Shown one piece after another: positions 34,029 through 42,800 of a stretch of 64,000 nt of DNA. The stretch is from Nonomuraea ceibae (GTDB lineage: Bacteria > Actinomycetota > Actinomycetes > Streptosporangiales > Streptosporangiaceae). Made by a program: the position numbers and the translations under genes. The stretch is from contig NZ_JAHKRO010000012.1 in the NCBI RefSeq assembly GCF_019396325.1, positions 62,001 through 126,000 on the forward strand, given 5' to 3'. Every line of letters starts with the position of its first letter. Positions within the stretch are counted from its first letter, which is position 1. Under the pieces are notes generated by a model. It saw only the letters and a program-made list of their open reading frames with translations, made no database searches and was not told the DNA's origin.

Positions 34029-35183
34029 GTGCCCGCCGACACCGAGCCCGGCCAGTCGCCCCTGCCCGGGGTCCTCGCCGCCATCCGCCCCGCCGACCCC
34101 GCCGTCCTCGCCGACGCCCGCGCCCACCAGGACCGCCTCACCAAGCCCCGCGGCTCGCTCGGCGCCCTGGAGGACGTCGCCGTACGCCTCGCCGGCGCGG
34201 CAGGCGTCACCCCGCCGCCCATGCCCGAGCCCGCCGCCCTGGCCATCTTCGCCGCCGACCACGGCGTCCACGCCCAGGGCGTCAGCCCGTGGCCGCAGGA
34301 GGTCACGGTCCAGATGGTGGCCAACTTCCTGGCCGGCGGCGCCGTCGCCAACGCCTTCGCCGCCCAGGCCGGCGCCACCGTCACCGTCGTGGACGTCGGC
34401 GTCGCCGCCGACCTCCCGGACGATCCCCGCCTGGTCAGGCGCAAGGTCGCGTACGGCACGGCCGACCTGTCGCAGGGGCCCGCGATGACCGTCGACCAGG
34501 CCGTCCAGGCGCTGGAGACCGGCATCGCCGTCGCCCGCGACCTCGTCGCCCAGGGCGCCCGCTGCCTCATCACCGGCGACATGGGGATCGCCAACACCAC
34601 GGCCTCGGCCGCCCTCATCTCCGCCTTCACCGGCCGCGACCCGGCCGACGTCACGGGGCGCGGCACCGGCATCACCGACGAGACCCACGCCCTCAAGGTC
34701 CGCACCGTCCGCCGGGCCCTCCACGCCAACGCCATCCCCGCCCCGGGTGCGCGGCTTCCTGGAGAGGAAGGCGCGGAGGGTGCGCGGCTTCCCGGGGAGG
34801 GCATGGAGGCGGTCGAGGCGTTGCGGGTGCTCGCCGCCGTCGGCGGGTTCGAGCATGCCGCGATCGCCGGGTTCATCCTGGGCGGCGCGGCCCTGCGGGT
34901 TCCGGTGATCCTCGACGGCGTGATCGCCGGCGCCGCCGCCCTGGCCGCCGCCGCGCTCGACCCCGCCGCGACCGACCACTGCGTGGCGGGCCACCGCTCG
35001 GCCGAGCCCGGCCACTCGGCCGCCCTGGACCACCTGGGCCTGCGCCCCCTGGTGGACCTGGAGCTCCGCCTGGGCGAGGGCACCGGCGGGCTGCTGGCCC
35101 ACCCGCTGGTGTGCGCCGCCGTACGGGTGATGCACGACGTGGCGACCTTCGACGCGGCGGGAGTGACCGAAAAGCCCGTGTGA
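34029..35183 (+). CDS. cobT: Nicotinate-nucleotide-dimethylbenzimidazole phosphoribosyltransferase
   Basis: A 384-residue enzyme that makes alpha-ribazole phosphate for the lower ligand of cobalamin. Family blocks: KPRGSLGALEDVAVRL, FAADHGVHAQGVS, GDMGIANTTASAAL, and GEGTGG near the end, which carries the catalytic Glu. The GTG at 34029 follows GGAGG with 7-nt spacing. An extra 22-residue insertion near residues 240-262 contains an 11-residue repeat. It completes the nucleotide-loop branch next to the corrin genes. Confidence 0.93.
   Translation: MPADTEPGQSPLPGVLAAIRPADPAVLADARAHQDRLTKPRGSLGALEDVAVRLAGAAGVTPPPMPEPAALAIFAADHGVHAQGVSPWPQEVTVQMVANFLAGGAVANAFAAQAGATVTVVDVGVAADLPDDPRLVRRKVAYGTADLSQGPAMTVDQAVQALETGIAVARDLVAQGARCLITGDMGIANTTASAALISAFTGRDPADVTGRGTGITDETHALKVRTVRRALHANAIPAPGARLPGEEGAEGARLPGEGMEAVEALRVLAAVGGFEHAAIAGFILGGAALRVPVILDGVIAGAAALAAAALDPAATDHCVAGHRSAEPGHSAALDHLGLRPLVDLELRLGEGTGGLLAHPLVCAAVRVMHDVATFDAAGVTEKPV
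34745..34800 (+). repeat. In-frame 23-bp direct repeat inside cobT
   Basis: Two near-identical copies, 34745-34767 and 34778-34800 (both begin GGGTGCGCGGCTTCC), are offset by 33 bp and encode an 11-residue duplication (GARLPGEEGAE then GARLPGEGMEA). They sit at a loop where other CobT proteins are shorter. Confidence 0.8.
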
Positions 35184-35219
35184 TGATGGGGACACGGCAA
35201 CGACCACGTGAGGTGACCA

Positions 35220-36233
35220 GTGTCCCGATACGGCCCGATGTTCGGTCCCGACATCACGTTCCTCGGCGTCGAGCGGTGCGACGTCGGCGATCCCGCCACG
35301 TACGCGGACGCCGACGTGGTGATCATCGGAGCGCCGTTCGACGGCGGCACCTCCAACCGCCCGGGCGCCAGGTTCGGCCCGATGGCGCTGCGCCAGGCCT
35401 GCTACCTGCCGCACGACGGCTCCCGCCCGAGCCTGGCCCTGCGCGTCGACGCGCTGCGCGACCTGCGCGTGCTCGACGCCGGGGACGTGGAGTGCTATTC
35501 GGGGGACGTGGAGGGCTCGCTGGCCGCGATCGAGGACGCGGTGCACCGGGTGGCGTCCTCGGGCGCGATCCCGCTGGTGCTGGGCGGCGACCACACGGTG
35601 GCGCTGCCGGACGCGCGCGGCACCGCGCGGGCCCACGCCCCCGGCCGCACCTCGATGATCCACTTCGACGCGCACGCCGACACGGGCAACATCTCGTTCG
35701 GCCACCTGTACGGTCACGGGCAGCCGATGCGCCGCCTCATCGAGTCCGGGGCGATCCGCGGTGACCGGTTCCTCCAGATCGGCCTGCGCGGCTACTGGCC
35801 CGATCCGGAGACCCTGAGCTGGATGGCCGAGCAGAACATGCGCTCGTACGAGATGACCGAGATCGTGGCGCGCGGCCTGGAGACGTGCCTGACGGAGGCG
35901 TTCGGCATCGCGCTCGACGAGTGCGACCGGATCTTCCTCTCGGTCGACATCGACGTGTGCGACCCCGGGCACGCGCCCGGCACCGGCACCCCCGAGCCGG
36001 GCGGGCTGACCGCCAGGGAGCTGCTCGACGCCGTCCGCCGGATCTGTTACGAGCTGCCCGTGGCCGGGATGGAGGTGGTGGAGGTCGCCCCGCCGTACGA
36101 TCACGCCGACGTGACCGCGTTCCTCGGGAACAGGGTTATCCTTGAGGCGCTCTCCGCGATGGCCAGACGCCGTAAGGACGACGAAGGCGGGCCGCGCTGG
36201 GACCCTCGGCAACCCCTTCTCGACGGGCGTTGA
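35220..36233 (+). CDS. Ureohydrolase, agmatinase-like
   Basis: A 337-residue Mn-dependent enzyme that hydrolyses a guanidino group to urea (agmatine, guanidinobutyrate or related). Metal ligands are in GGDHT, HFDAHADTG and SVDIDVCDPGHAPG, and TGTPEPGG is the usual downstream block. Starts at a GTG after GAGGTGACCA. The substrate loop (NISFGHLYGHG) is not diagnostic to me, so agmatinase is a default label. It lies 36 bp after cobT and 83 bp before cysG on the same strand, an odd guest in a corrin cluster. Confidence 0.88.
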   Translation: MSRYGPMFGPDITFLGVERCDVGDPATYADADVVIIGAPFDGGTSNRPGARFGPMALRQACYLPHDGSRPSLALRVDALRDLRVLDAGDVECYSGDVEGSLAAIEDAVHRVASSGAIPLVLGGDHTVALPDARGTARAHAPGRTSMIHFDAHADTGNISFGHLYGHGQPMRRLIESGAIRGDRFLQIGLRGYWPDPETLSWMAEQNMRSYEMTEIVARGLETCLTEAFGIALDECDRIFLSVDIDVCDPGHAPGTGTPEPGGLTARELLDAVRRICYELPVAGMEVVEVAPPYDHADVTAFLGNRVILEALSAMARRRKDDEGGPRWDPRQPLLDGR

Positions 36234-36316
36234 CCCATGCGAAACGAATGACGCGATGAGACCCGGTAGGTTTACGTCCTAGCACACCAACCTTCGCGAA
36301 CGGGAGATTCCCGACA

Positions 36317-37549
36317 ATGGGTCCCTACCTCCTCGGCCTGCGGCTTTCCGGCCGCCGGGTCCTCGTCGTGGGCGGCGGGCGCGTGGCTCAGCGGCGGGTG
36401 CCGGCGCTGCTCGCGGCGGGTGCGGAGGTGACCGTGGTCTCGCCGAGCGTCACCCCCGCTCTCGACGATCTCATCGCCGCCGGCCGCATCACCTGGCACG
36501 CCCGCCCGTACGAGGTGGGCGACTGCGACGGCGCCTGGCTCGTGCAGGCCTGCACCGACGACCGGTCGGCCAACACGGCCGTGGCCGCCGAGGCCGAGGC
36601 CAAGCGGATCTGGTGCGTGCGCGCCGACGACAAGGACGCCTCCGCCGCCTGGACCCCCGCCTCCGGCCGGGTCGACGAGGTCAGCGTGGCCATCACCGCC
36701 GGCGGCGACCCGCGCCGGGCGGCCGGCATCCGCGACGCCGTCGTGGACGCCCTGCGCGACGGCACCGTCGACGCCCGCCGCAACCGCACCAAACCCGTCG
36801 GCGTCGCCCTGGTCGGCGGCGGCCCCGGCGACCCCGGCCTCATCACCGTGCGCGGCCGCCAGCTCCTGGCGCAGGCCGACGTCGTGATCGCCGACCGGCT
36901 CGCGCCCCGCGCGCTGCTCGACGAGCTGGCCCCCGACGTCGAGCTCATCGACGCCGCCAAGGTCCCCTACGGCCGCTCCCTGTCCCAGGACTCGATCAAC
37001 GAGCTGCTCGTCGACCGGGCCAGGGCGGGCAAGTTCGTGGTCAGGCTCAAGGGCGGCGACCCGTTCGTGTTCGGGCGCGGCGGCGAGGAGATGATCGCCT
37101 GCGCCCGGGCCGGCATCCCGGTGATGGTCGTGCCCGGCATCACCAGCCCCGTCGCCGTGCCCGCCGCCGCGGGCGTCCCGGTGACCCATCGAGGCGTGAG
37201 CCAGGAGTTCCACGTCATATCGGTGCACGTCGCCCCGGACGACCCCCGATCCACCGTCGACTGGCCCGGCCTGGCGCGCTCCCGTGGCACCCTGGTGCTC
37301 ATGATGGCCGTCGAACGGCTCGCCAAGGTGGCCGAAACGCTCGTGCGAGACGGACGTCCGCCGGAGACTCCCGTAATGGTGGTGCAGGACGGTACCCTTC
37401 CGACCCAGCGGGCGGTAAGCGCCTCGCTTTCCACCGTGGCCGACCGCGTGTCCGCGGCTGGGATACGGCCACCGGCGATCGTCGTCGTCGGCGACGTCGT
37501 AAAGGTCGGCCAGGAGGTCGAGATGGTTCGAGCGGAGCGCTTGCCGTGA
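36317..37549 (+). CDS. cysG: Siroheme synthase: precorrin-2 dehydrogenase plus uroporphyrinogen-III methyltransferase
   Basis: A 410-residue bifunctional enzyme. Residues 1-150 hold the NAD-binding dehydrogenase/ferrochelatase part (VLVVGGGRVAQRR, QACTDDRSAN). Residues 155-410 are the SUMT/CobA methyltransferase (VGGGPGDPGLITVRG, RLKGGDPFVFGRGGEE, VVPGITSPVAVPA). It makes precorrin-2 and sirohydrochlorin, feeding both siroheme and cobalamin. Shorter than enterobacterial CysG, as in other actinomycetes. Its stop overlaps the next gene's GTG by 4 bp, which couples it oddly to a dynamin-like GTPase. Confidence 0.93.
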   Translation: MGPYLLGLRLSGRRVLVVGGGRVAQRRVPALLAAGAEVTVVSPSVTPALDDLIAAGRITWHARPYEVGDCDGAWLVQACTDDRSANTAVAAEAEAKRIWCVRADDKDASAAWTPASGRVDEVSVAITAGGDPRRAAGIRDAVVDALRDGTVDARRNRTKPVGVALVGGGPGDPGLITVRGRQLLAQADVVIADRLAPRALLDELAPDVELIDAAKVPYGRSLSQDSINELLVDRARAGKFVVRLKGGDPFVFGRGGEEMIACARAGIPVMVVPGITSPVAVPAAAGVPVTHRGVSQEFHVISVHVAPDDPRSTVDWPGLARSRGTLVLMMAVERLAKVAETLVRDGRPPETPVMVVQDGTLPTQRAVSASLSTVADRVSAAGIRPPAIVVVGDVVKVGQEVEMVRAERLP

Positions 37550-39969
37550 ACACGGCCATGGATGACGGGCGCATGGATGACGGGCGCGAGGAGTCGCCGG
37601 GGGAGCAGACCCTGACCTTCCGCGCCATCACTGACGTGCCCCCGTCCGACACCGCCCCGGCGGTCCCCGACGCCCCCGGCCCCACACGGCCGTCCCCTCC
37701 ACCTGCGGCGGAGGCCGACACAGGCGACCAGGACGAGGCGCCCACGTCGGTGTGGGACGTCCCCGTACGCCGCCCGCCCGCCGCGCCGACCTCCGTATGG
37801 GAACGCCCGTCCCGCCCGGCCCCTGCCGCCCCGCCCGCCTCCCCTGAGAGGGACGAGGATCTCTTCACGGAGACCGCCGCCGCCTCCTCCGACGACGAGG
37901 ACCTTCCCGACAGCGCGGACGCTCCCGCTGAGAGCGACCACGCCCCTGAGGACGCCACGGCTGCCCTCGCCGAAGAGGACGACTCCGACGAGGACGCCGA
38001 CAGCGCGTGGCTGTGGGGCGACGACGAGAGCGACGCTGCCCCCGACGCCGTCCCTTCCGACGAAACCCCGCTTGACGACGCGCCGTCCGACGAAACCTCG
38101 ACCGACGACGCGCCGTCCGACGAGGCCCCGTCCGATGAGGACGATGCCCCGTCGGATGAGGCGGACGTGGCCGGTGACCTCGCCGGGGCCGCCGACGCCG
38201 ACGCCGACGCCGACGACGGTGACGGCGCTTCCGACGTCGCCGAGGACGCCTCCGACGAGGACGAGACCGCTTCCGCCACGGCTGACGATGACGCCGGGGC
38301 GGAGGACGTACCCGGTGAAGCCGAAGAGGACCTGCCGCCCGAGACCGTCGAGGCGCTGACGGCGGCGCTCGGGGCGCTGCGGGAGAGCGTGGCCGGGCTG
38401 CGGTTCGGGCTCGACCTGCCGGGTGCCGAGGAGGCGCGGCAGGCGCGGGCCGACCTGCAGGCGCAGCTCGAGGACTACGTGCTGCCGAGGGTGCGCACCC
38501 GGACGGCGCCGGCGCTGATCGTGATCGCGGGCTCGACCGGCGCGGGCAAGTCCACGCTGGTCAACTCCTTGGCGGAGAAGAACGTCTCCCGCACCGGGGT
38601 ACGGCGGCCGACCACCGGCGTGCCGGTCCTCGTGTGCCACCCGGACGACCGCAAGTGGTTCACCGAGGGCGAGCTGCTGGGCGGGCTGCGGCGGCTCGAC
38701 AAGCCGGAGCCCGGCGCGGGCATGCGCAGCGTCGTCGTGGTCGCCACGGAGAAGCTGCCGCAGGGCGTCGCGCTGCTCGACACGCCGGACATCGACTCGG
38801 TGGTCGAGGAGCACCACGAGATCGCGCACCGCATGCTCGACGCCGCCGACCTGTGGATCTTCGTCACCACCGCCGCCCGCTACGCCGACGCCCCCGCGTG
38901 GAACCTGCTGCGCCTGGCCAAGGAGCGCGGCGCCCGGCTGGCGATCGTGCTGTCCAGGGTGCAGCCGAGGGCGCGCGAGGTGGTGCTCAAGCATTTCGTC
39001 CGGATGCTCACCGAATACGGCCTGGGGGAGATCGACCGGTTCGTCATCGAGGAGTCGGCGGTCACCGACGGCAGGCTGCCCGACAGCGAGATGACCGATC
39101 TGCGGCTCTGGCTCGCCGAGCTGTCCGTCGATGACAAGCGCCGCGCGCAGGCCGTGCGCAAGACGCTCAACGGGGTGCTCGACAGCTTCCGCACCCGGGT
39201 TCCGGCGCTGGCCAAGCAGCTTGAGCTGCAGGTGGCGTTCCGCAGCGAGCTGCGCGGCGACGTCGAGGCGGCCTACATGAGCGCCCTGACGGAGATCGAC
39301 AAGGCGTTCCGCAGCGGCATGATCATTCAGGGTGAGGTGCTGGCCCGCTGGCAGGACTTCGCCGGCTCGGGCGACCTGATGCGCTCGCTCCAGTTGCGTA
39401 AGCGCCCCCGTTCCTCGCAGGCGCCGGAGCGGATCACCGCGTTCCGTGGGGCGCTGAAGGCGGGGCTGGAGTCGGTGATCGTCGCCGCGGCCGCCCGCGC
39501 GGCCGAGGAGGTCGCGGGCCGCTGGCGGCACCGCGCCGAGGTGGGCGCCACGCTGGCCGAGGGGCTGGAGCGGCCGTCCGACGAGCTCGTACGGCATGCG
39601 GGCCGGGCCGTCGCGTCCTGGCAGGAGCATGTGATCGAGCTGGTCCGCACCGAGGGCGTGGCCAAGCGGTCGGTGTCCAAGCTGGTGTCGTTCGACGCCG
39701 ACTCGCTGTCGCTGATCTTCATGGTGGCGATGTTCAGCGGCGGACGCACCGAAGGGGTGCCGCACCGGCTGGTCAAGGCGCTGCTCGGGGCCGAGTCGCT
39801 GCGCGGCATCGGCGCCAAGGCGCTCAGCGATCTGAGAGCCAGGATCGGCATGCTGTTCGACGAGGAGTCCATGCGTTACGTGCAGGCGCTCGACTCGGCG
39901 GGGATCCCCGACGAGTCCGCCGCCACCCACCTCTACCAGGCGACGTACAACCTCGAGGTCGCACGATGA
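37546..39969 (+). CDS. Dynamin-like GTPase with long acidic N-terminus
   Basis: An 807-residue GTPase. Residues 1-260 are disordered and very acidic (runs of Asp/Glu/Ser, repeats such as SDEAPSDE). The G domain follows with P-loop GSTGAGKSTL, the Thr-rich switch block TGVRRPTTGVPV and DTPDIDSV. No clear NKxD is seen (LSRVQ in its place). The C-terminal 300 residues are helical with AAAARAAEEVAGRW and a weakly hydrophobic stretch SLSLIFMVAMF. The GTG at 37546 overlaps cysG; an ATG at 37558 is an alternative. It is coupled (ATGA) to a second GTPase, a layout like the actinobacterial DynA/DynB pair in septation. That role is inference. Confidence 0.85.
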   Translation: MNTAMDDGRMDDGREESPGEQTLTFRAITDVPPSDTAPAVPDAPGPTRPSPPPAAEADTGDQDEAPTSVWDVPVRRPPAAPTSVWERPSRPAPAAPPASPERDEDLFTETAAASSDDEDLPDSADAPAESDHAPEDATAALAEEDDSDEDADSAWLWGDDESDAAPDAVPSDETPLDDAPSDETSTDDAPSDEAPSDEDDAPSDEADVAGDLAGAADADADADDGDGASDVAEDASDEDETASATADDDAGAEDVPGEAEEDLPPETVEALTAALGALRESVAGLRFGLDLPGAEEARQARADLQAQLEDYVLPRVRTRTAPALIVIAGSTGAGKSTLVNSLAEKNVSRTGVRRPTTGVPVLVCHPDDRKWFTEGELLGGLRRLDKPEPGAGMRSVVVVATEKLPQGVALLDTPDIDSVVEEHHEIAHRMLDAADLWIFVTTAARYADAPAWNLLRLAKERGARLAIVLSRVQPRAREVVLKHFVRMLTEYGLGEIDRFVIEESAVTDGRLPDSEMTDLRLWLAELSVDDKRRAQAVRKTLNGVLDSFRTRVPALAKQLELQVAFRSELRGDVEAAYMSALTEIDKAFRSGMIIQGEVLARWQDFAGSGDLMRSLQLRKRPRSSQAPERITAFRGALKAGLESVIVAAAARAAEEVAGRWRHRAEVGATLAEGLERPSDELVRHAGRAVASWQEHVIELVRTEGVAKRSVSKLVSFDADSLSLIFMVAMFSGGRTEGVPHRLVKALLGAESLRGIGAKALSDLRARIGMLFDEESMRYVQALDSAGIPDESAATHLYQATYNLEVAR

Positions 39970-41588
39970 CCACCGTCACGACCAGACCAGGGCTCGCGCC
40001 GCGGCTGTCCGCCCTCACCAAGGTCGTCGAGCTCGGCCCCGGCCGGCTGGACGACAAGCTGGTGTCCGAGGCCCAGAACCTGCTGCTGCGGGCCGGCGAC
40101 CGGCTCAAGCTGTCGTCGGAGCACACCGTGGTCGCCCTCGCGGGCGGCACCGGCAGCGGCAAGTCGTCGCTGTTCAACGCCGTGTCCGGGCTGGAGCTGT
40201 CGCCCACCGGCGTGCGCCGGCCCACCACCGCCCACACCCACGCCTGCGTGTGGGGGCTGGAGGGGGCGGCGCCGCTGCTCGACTGGCTGCAGATCGAGTG
40301 GCGGCACCGGTTCGCCAGGGCGAGCGCGCTCGACAAGGGCGAGAGCCAGCTGCACGGCCTGATCCTGCTCGACCTGCCCGACCACGACTCGATCCGGGCG
40401 CTCACCGACACCGAGGCCGACCGGCTCATCGGCCTGGCCGACCTGGTGGTGTGGGTCCTCGACCCGCAGAAGTACGCCGACGCCTCCACCCACCGCCGCT
40501 ACGTCACCGAGCTGGCCGGGCACGACGCGGTCACCGTGTTCGCGCTCAACCAGGCCGACCGGCTGTCCGCCGAGGAGCTGGCCGAGCTGGTCATCGACCT
40601 CAACGACCTGCTCCGCCGCGAGGGCGTCGAGCATCCGAGCGTGGTGCCCACCTCGGCGGTCAGCGGGCGCGGCATCGAGAGCCTCAAGAGCGTCATCGCC
40701 GGGGCCGTGTCCCGCCGCCGGGCCGCCATCCAGAAGCTGGAGGCCGACCTGCACCGGCTGGAGCAGCGGCTCACTCGCAGCATGCCGGTGGGCGAGGCCC
40801 TGAACGTGCCAGCGTCCGTCGACGAGGCCCGCCGCATGGGCCTCACCGACGCGCTCTGCGACGCCGTCGGCGTTCCCGCCGTGGGCGAGGCCATGGAGAA
40901 CGTGTACGCCGAACGCTCCGGCCGCTGGGTCGGCTGGCCGTACCCGCGCTGGCTGGACCGCTTCCGCCCCGACCCGGTCAAGCGCCTGCGGCTGCAGGAT
41001 GTGGGCGACGAGATCCGCGGCATCACCACGGGCTCGGTCAGCGCGCAGTCGGCCGAGGTGGCCAACGCCGTGCAGGCGCTGGCCGACGGCCTGACGGTCG
41101 GGATGCACCCGGTGTGGCGCAGCGCCGTGCACCGGGCGGCCCGCTCGCAGCTCGGCATGCTGCCGCGCACGCTCACCGAGGACCTCACCCAGGTCGCGCC
41201 CCGGCTCGACAGGGTGCCGGGATGGTGGCGGGCGCTCAAGGTGTGGCAGTACGCCCTGGTGGCGGCGTTCGGCGTCGGGCTGGTGTGGCTCGGGTTCGGG
41301 CTGCTGCTGCCCGGGCGGCTGCCGGCGTCGCTGCAACTGCTGGGCGACACGTCGGCGCTGCCGTGGGTGGCGCTGATGATGGCCTCGGTGCTGGGGCTGG
41401 GCATTTTGTCCGGCATCGCGTCACGCAACTTCGTGGAGCTCGGCGCGTCCCGTGAGCGGGAGCGGCTGGAGCGGGAGATGCGCCGTCGGGTGGCGGCGAT
41501 CGCCGAGAAGGCGGTGGTCGAGCCGGTGGAGCGCGAGCTGGGCCGGCATCACGCGTTCTACCAGGCGATGCGCGGCCTGGCAGGCTGA
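39966..41588 (+). CDS. Dynamin-like GTPase with C-terminal transmembrane hairpin
   Basis: A 540-residue GTPase and partner of the previous one. P-loop GGTGSGKSSL, switch block TGVRRPTTAHTH, G3 DLPDHDS and G4 NQAD are all present. Near residues 420-485 two hydrophobic helices (ALVAAFGVGLVWLGFGLLLP and ALMMASVLGLGILSGI) form a membrane hairpin, with a basic coiled tail (ERERLEREMRRRVAAI). Paired bacterial dynamins of this type remodel membrane, for instance at sporulation septa. It starts within the stop of its partner, so the two are made in step. Confidence 0.88.
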   Translation: MTTVTTRPGLAPRLSALTKVVELGPGRLDDKLVSEAQNLLLRAGDRLKLSSEHTVVALAGGTGSGKSSLFNAVSGLELSPTGVRRPTTAHTHACVWGLEGAAPLLDWLQIEWRHRFARASALDKGESQLHGLILLDLPDHDSIRALTDTEADRLIGLADLVVWVLDPQKYADASTHRRYVTELAGHDAVTVFALNQADRLSAEELAELVIDLNDLLRREGVEHPSVVPTSAVSGRGIESLKSVIAGAVSRRRAAIQKLEADLHRLEQRLTRSMPVGEALNVPASVDEARRMGLTDALCDAVGVPAVGEAMENVYAERSGRWVGWPYPRWLDRFRPDPVKRLRLQDVGDEIRGITTGSVSAQSAEVANAVQALADGLTVGMHPVWRSAVHRAARSQLGMLPRTLTEDLTQVAPRLDRVPGWWRALKVWQYALVAAFGVGLVWLGFGLLLPGRLPASLQLLGDTSALPWVALMMASVLGLGILSGIASRNFVELGASRERERLEREMRRRVAAIAEKAVVEPVERELGRHHAFYQAMRGLAG

Positions 41589-41984
41589 CGCCCACTCCGC
41601 GCGGACAACGCGGCCCCGGCCGCTCGGCCCGGCTCGTTCCGCCGTGTGCTCGCCGCTCCGGACTCGCCTGTCCGTGGCCCCTCGTCTGTACGGTCGCCCG
41701 CCCGTGCTCGCTCGTCCAGGGCGGTCACCCGCGCCGCCCCTCTGCGCGTTCGCCTGCGTCGCCCGCCTGCGTCGCCCGCCTGCGTCGCCCGGCTGCGTCG
41801 CCCGGCTGCGTCGCCCGGCTGCGTCGCCCGGCTGCGTCGCCCGGCTGTGCCGGTCGTCCACAGGGCGGGTCGCGCTCCGGCGGCGTCATCCACAGAACGC
41901 GGTTCGCCCGCCTGCCGGAGGTTCCCGGCGCGGCACTGTGTTCCCAGGTCGCGGGCGTCCGGCCCGCTGCATGGGAGGCACGGA
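41589..41984. other. Intergenic region before ssb; no gene
   Basis: About 400 bp with no credible gene. It is C-rich and contains the 13-bp tandem array listed separately. The frames that look open here are repeat translations (RATQPGDA-type on the - strand). The last 20 bp hold the ssb ribosome site GGGAGG. Confidence 0.8.
41755..41845 (+). repeat. Tandem array, seven copies of a 13-bp unit
   Basis: TGCGTCGCCCG followed by CC (copies 1-2) or GC (copies 3-7) repeats every 13 bp from 41755 to 41845, with a broken eighth copy at 41846. Copies are otherwise identical, so this is a recent slippage array and a good candidate for strain-to-strain length variation. It lies 139 bp before the ssb start. 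Confidence 0.95.
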
Positions 41985-42584
41985 ATGAACGACATCTACA
42001 TCACGCTAACCGGCAACGTCGCGGCAGAGCCCAGGCAGCACACCTTCGACGACGGCGTCAAGGTGACCTCGCTGCGGGTGCTCACCTCTCACCGCTACTT
42101 CGACCGGAAGACGGGCCAGTGGATGGACGGGGAGAGGGTCTGCTTCGCGATCCGCTGCTGGCGGACGCTGGCCGACAACGTCGCGCGTTCGGTCCGCGTC
42201 GGGCAGCCCGTGGTGGTCTCCGGCAAACTGCGCATCCGGGAGTTCGGGCCCGAGGGGGATCGCCGGTTCATGCCGGAGGTGGAGGCCAGCGCCGTGGGTC
42301 ACGACCTGCGCTGGGGCACCGGCACCTTCGTCAAGCCGGAGCGGGGCGGCGCCGCGTCGTCGGTGAGCCCCGAGGTCCGCGAGCGGCTCGACGAGGAGAT
42401 CCAGGACTGGGCGATGGGCGCCACCCGCACGGGCTCCCGCCGGGGCGCTTTGGACTCGATCCCCGACCCGGCCGCCGACTTCCAGCCACCGGAGGGCGCC
42501 ACCGTGCGCATCCTCGGCGCGGACGACAACGAGACCGAGAGCGAGGACGCCGAGTGGCCGGTTGAGGAGCGCGCCGCAGCCTGA
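41985..42584 (+). CDS. ssb: Single-stranded DNA-binding protein (second, SsbB-like paralogue)
   Basis: A 199-residue protein. The N-terminal OB fold (ITLTGNVAAEPRQHTF, RVCFAIRCWRTLADNVARSV, VVVSGKLRIREF) binds single-stranded DNA. The C-terminal tail is acidic (DDNETESEDAEWPVEE) but lacks the canonical DDDxPF tip that recruits partner proteins in the main SSB. That, and the absence of rpsF/rplI neighbours, mark it as an accessory paralogue, like the SsbB that works in chromosome segregation in sporulating actinomycetes. ATG at 41985 with GGGAGG upstream. Confidence 0.92.
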   Translation: MNDIYITLTGNVAAEPRQHTFDDGVKVTSLRVLTSHRYFDRKTGQWMDGERVCFAIRCWRTLADNVARSVRVGQPVVVSGKLRIREFGPEGDRRFMPEVEASAVGHDLRWGTGTFVKPERGGAASSVSPEVRERLDEEIQDWAMGATRTGSRRGALDSIPDPAADFQPPEGATVRILGADDNETESEDAEWPVEERAAA

Positions 42585-42800
42585 CCCCGGCCCGGGCTTC
42601 GGGTTTCCGCCTGGGCGTCGAGGGCGACGGCTCGGCGCTTCGCTGGGCTGGGCCGTCGCGCCTTCCAGTTGCCCGTTCCCTCGTTGCTGCCCAGCTCTCG
42701 GGGAACTCGCGCACGGCGTAAGGGAGGTGAAGTCGGTACGGCGTGCGAGGGGTTCGGCGTGGGCCCACACGCTGAGGCCGACGCGGGACGACGCCGCCAT

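Noticed and set aside
36967..39930. 987-codon open frame opposite cysG and the first dynamin-like gene
   Set aside because: Composition mirrors the acidic coding strand (Val/Gly/Arg-rich); no motifs, and the + strand proteins are clear.
41421..41995. Minus-strand frames reading repeated RATQPGDA units
   Set aside because: They translate the 13-bp DNA repeat and have no ribosome site or conserved part.
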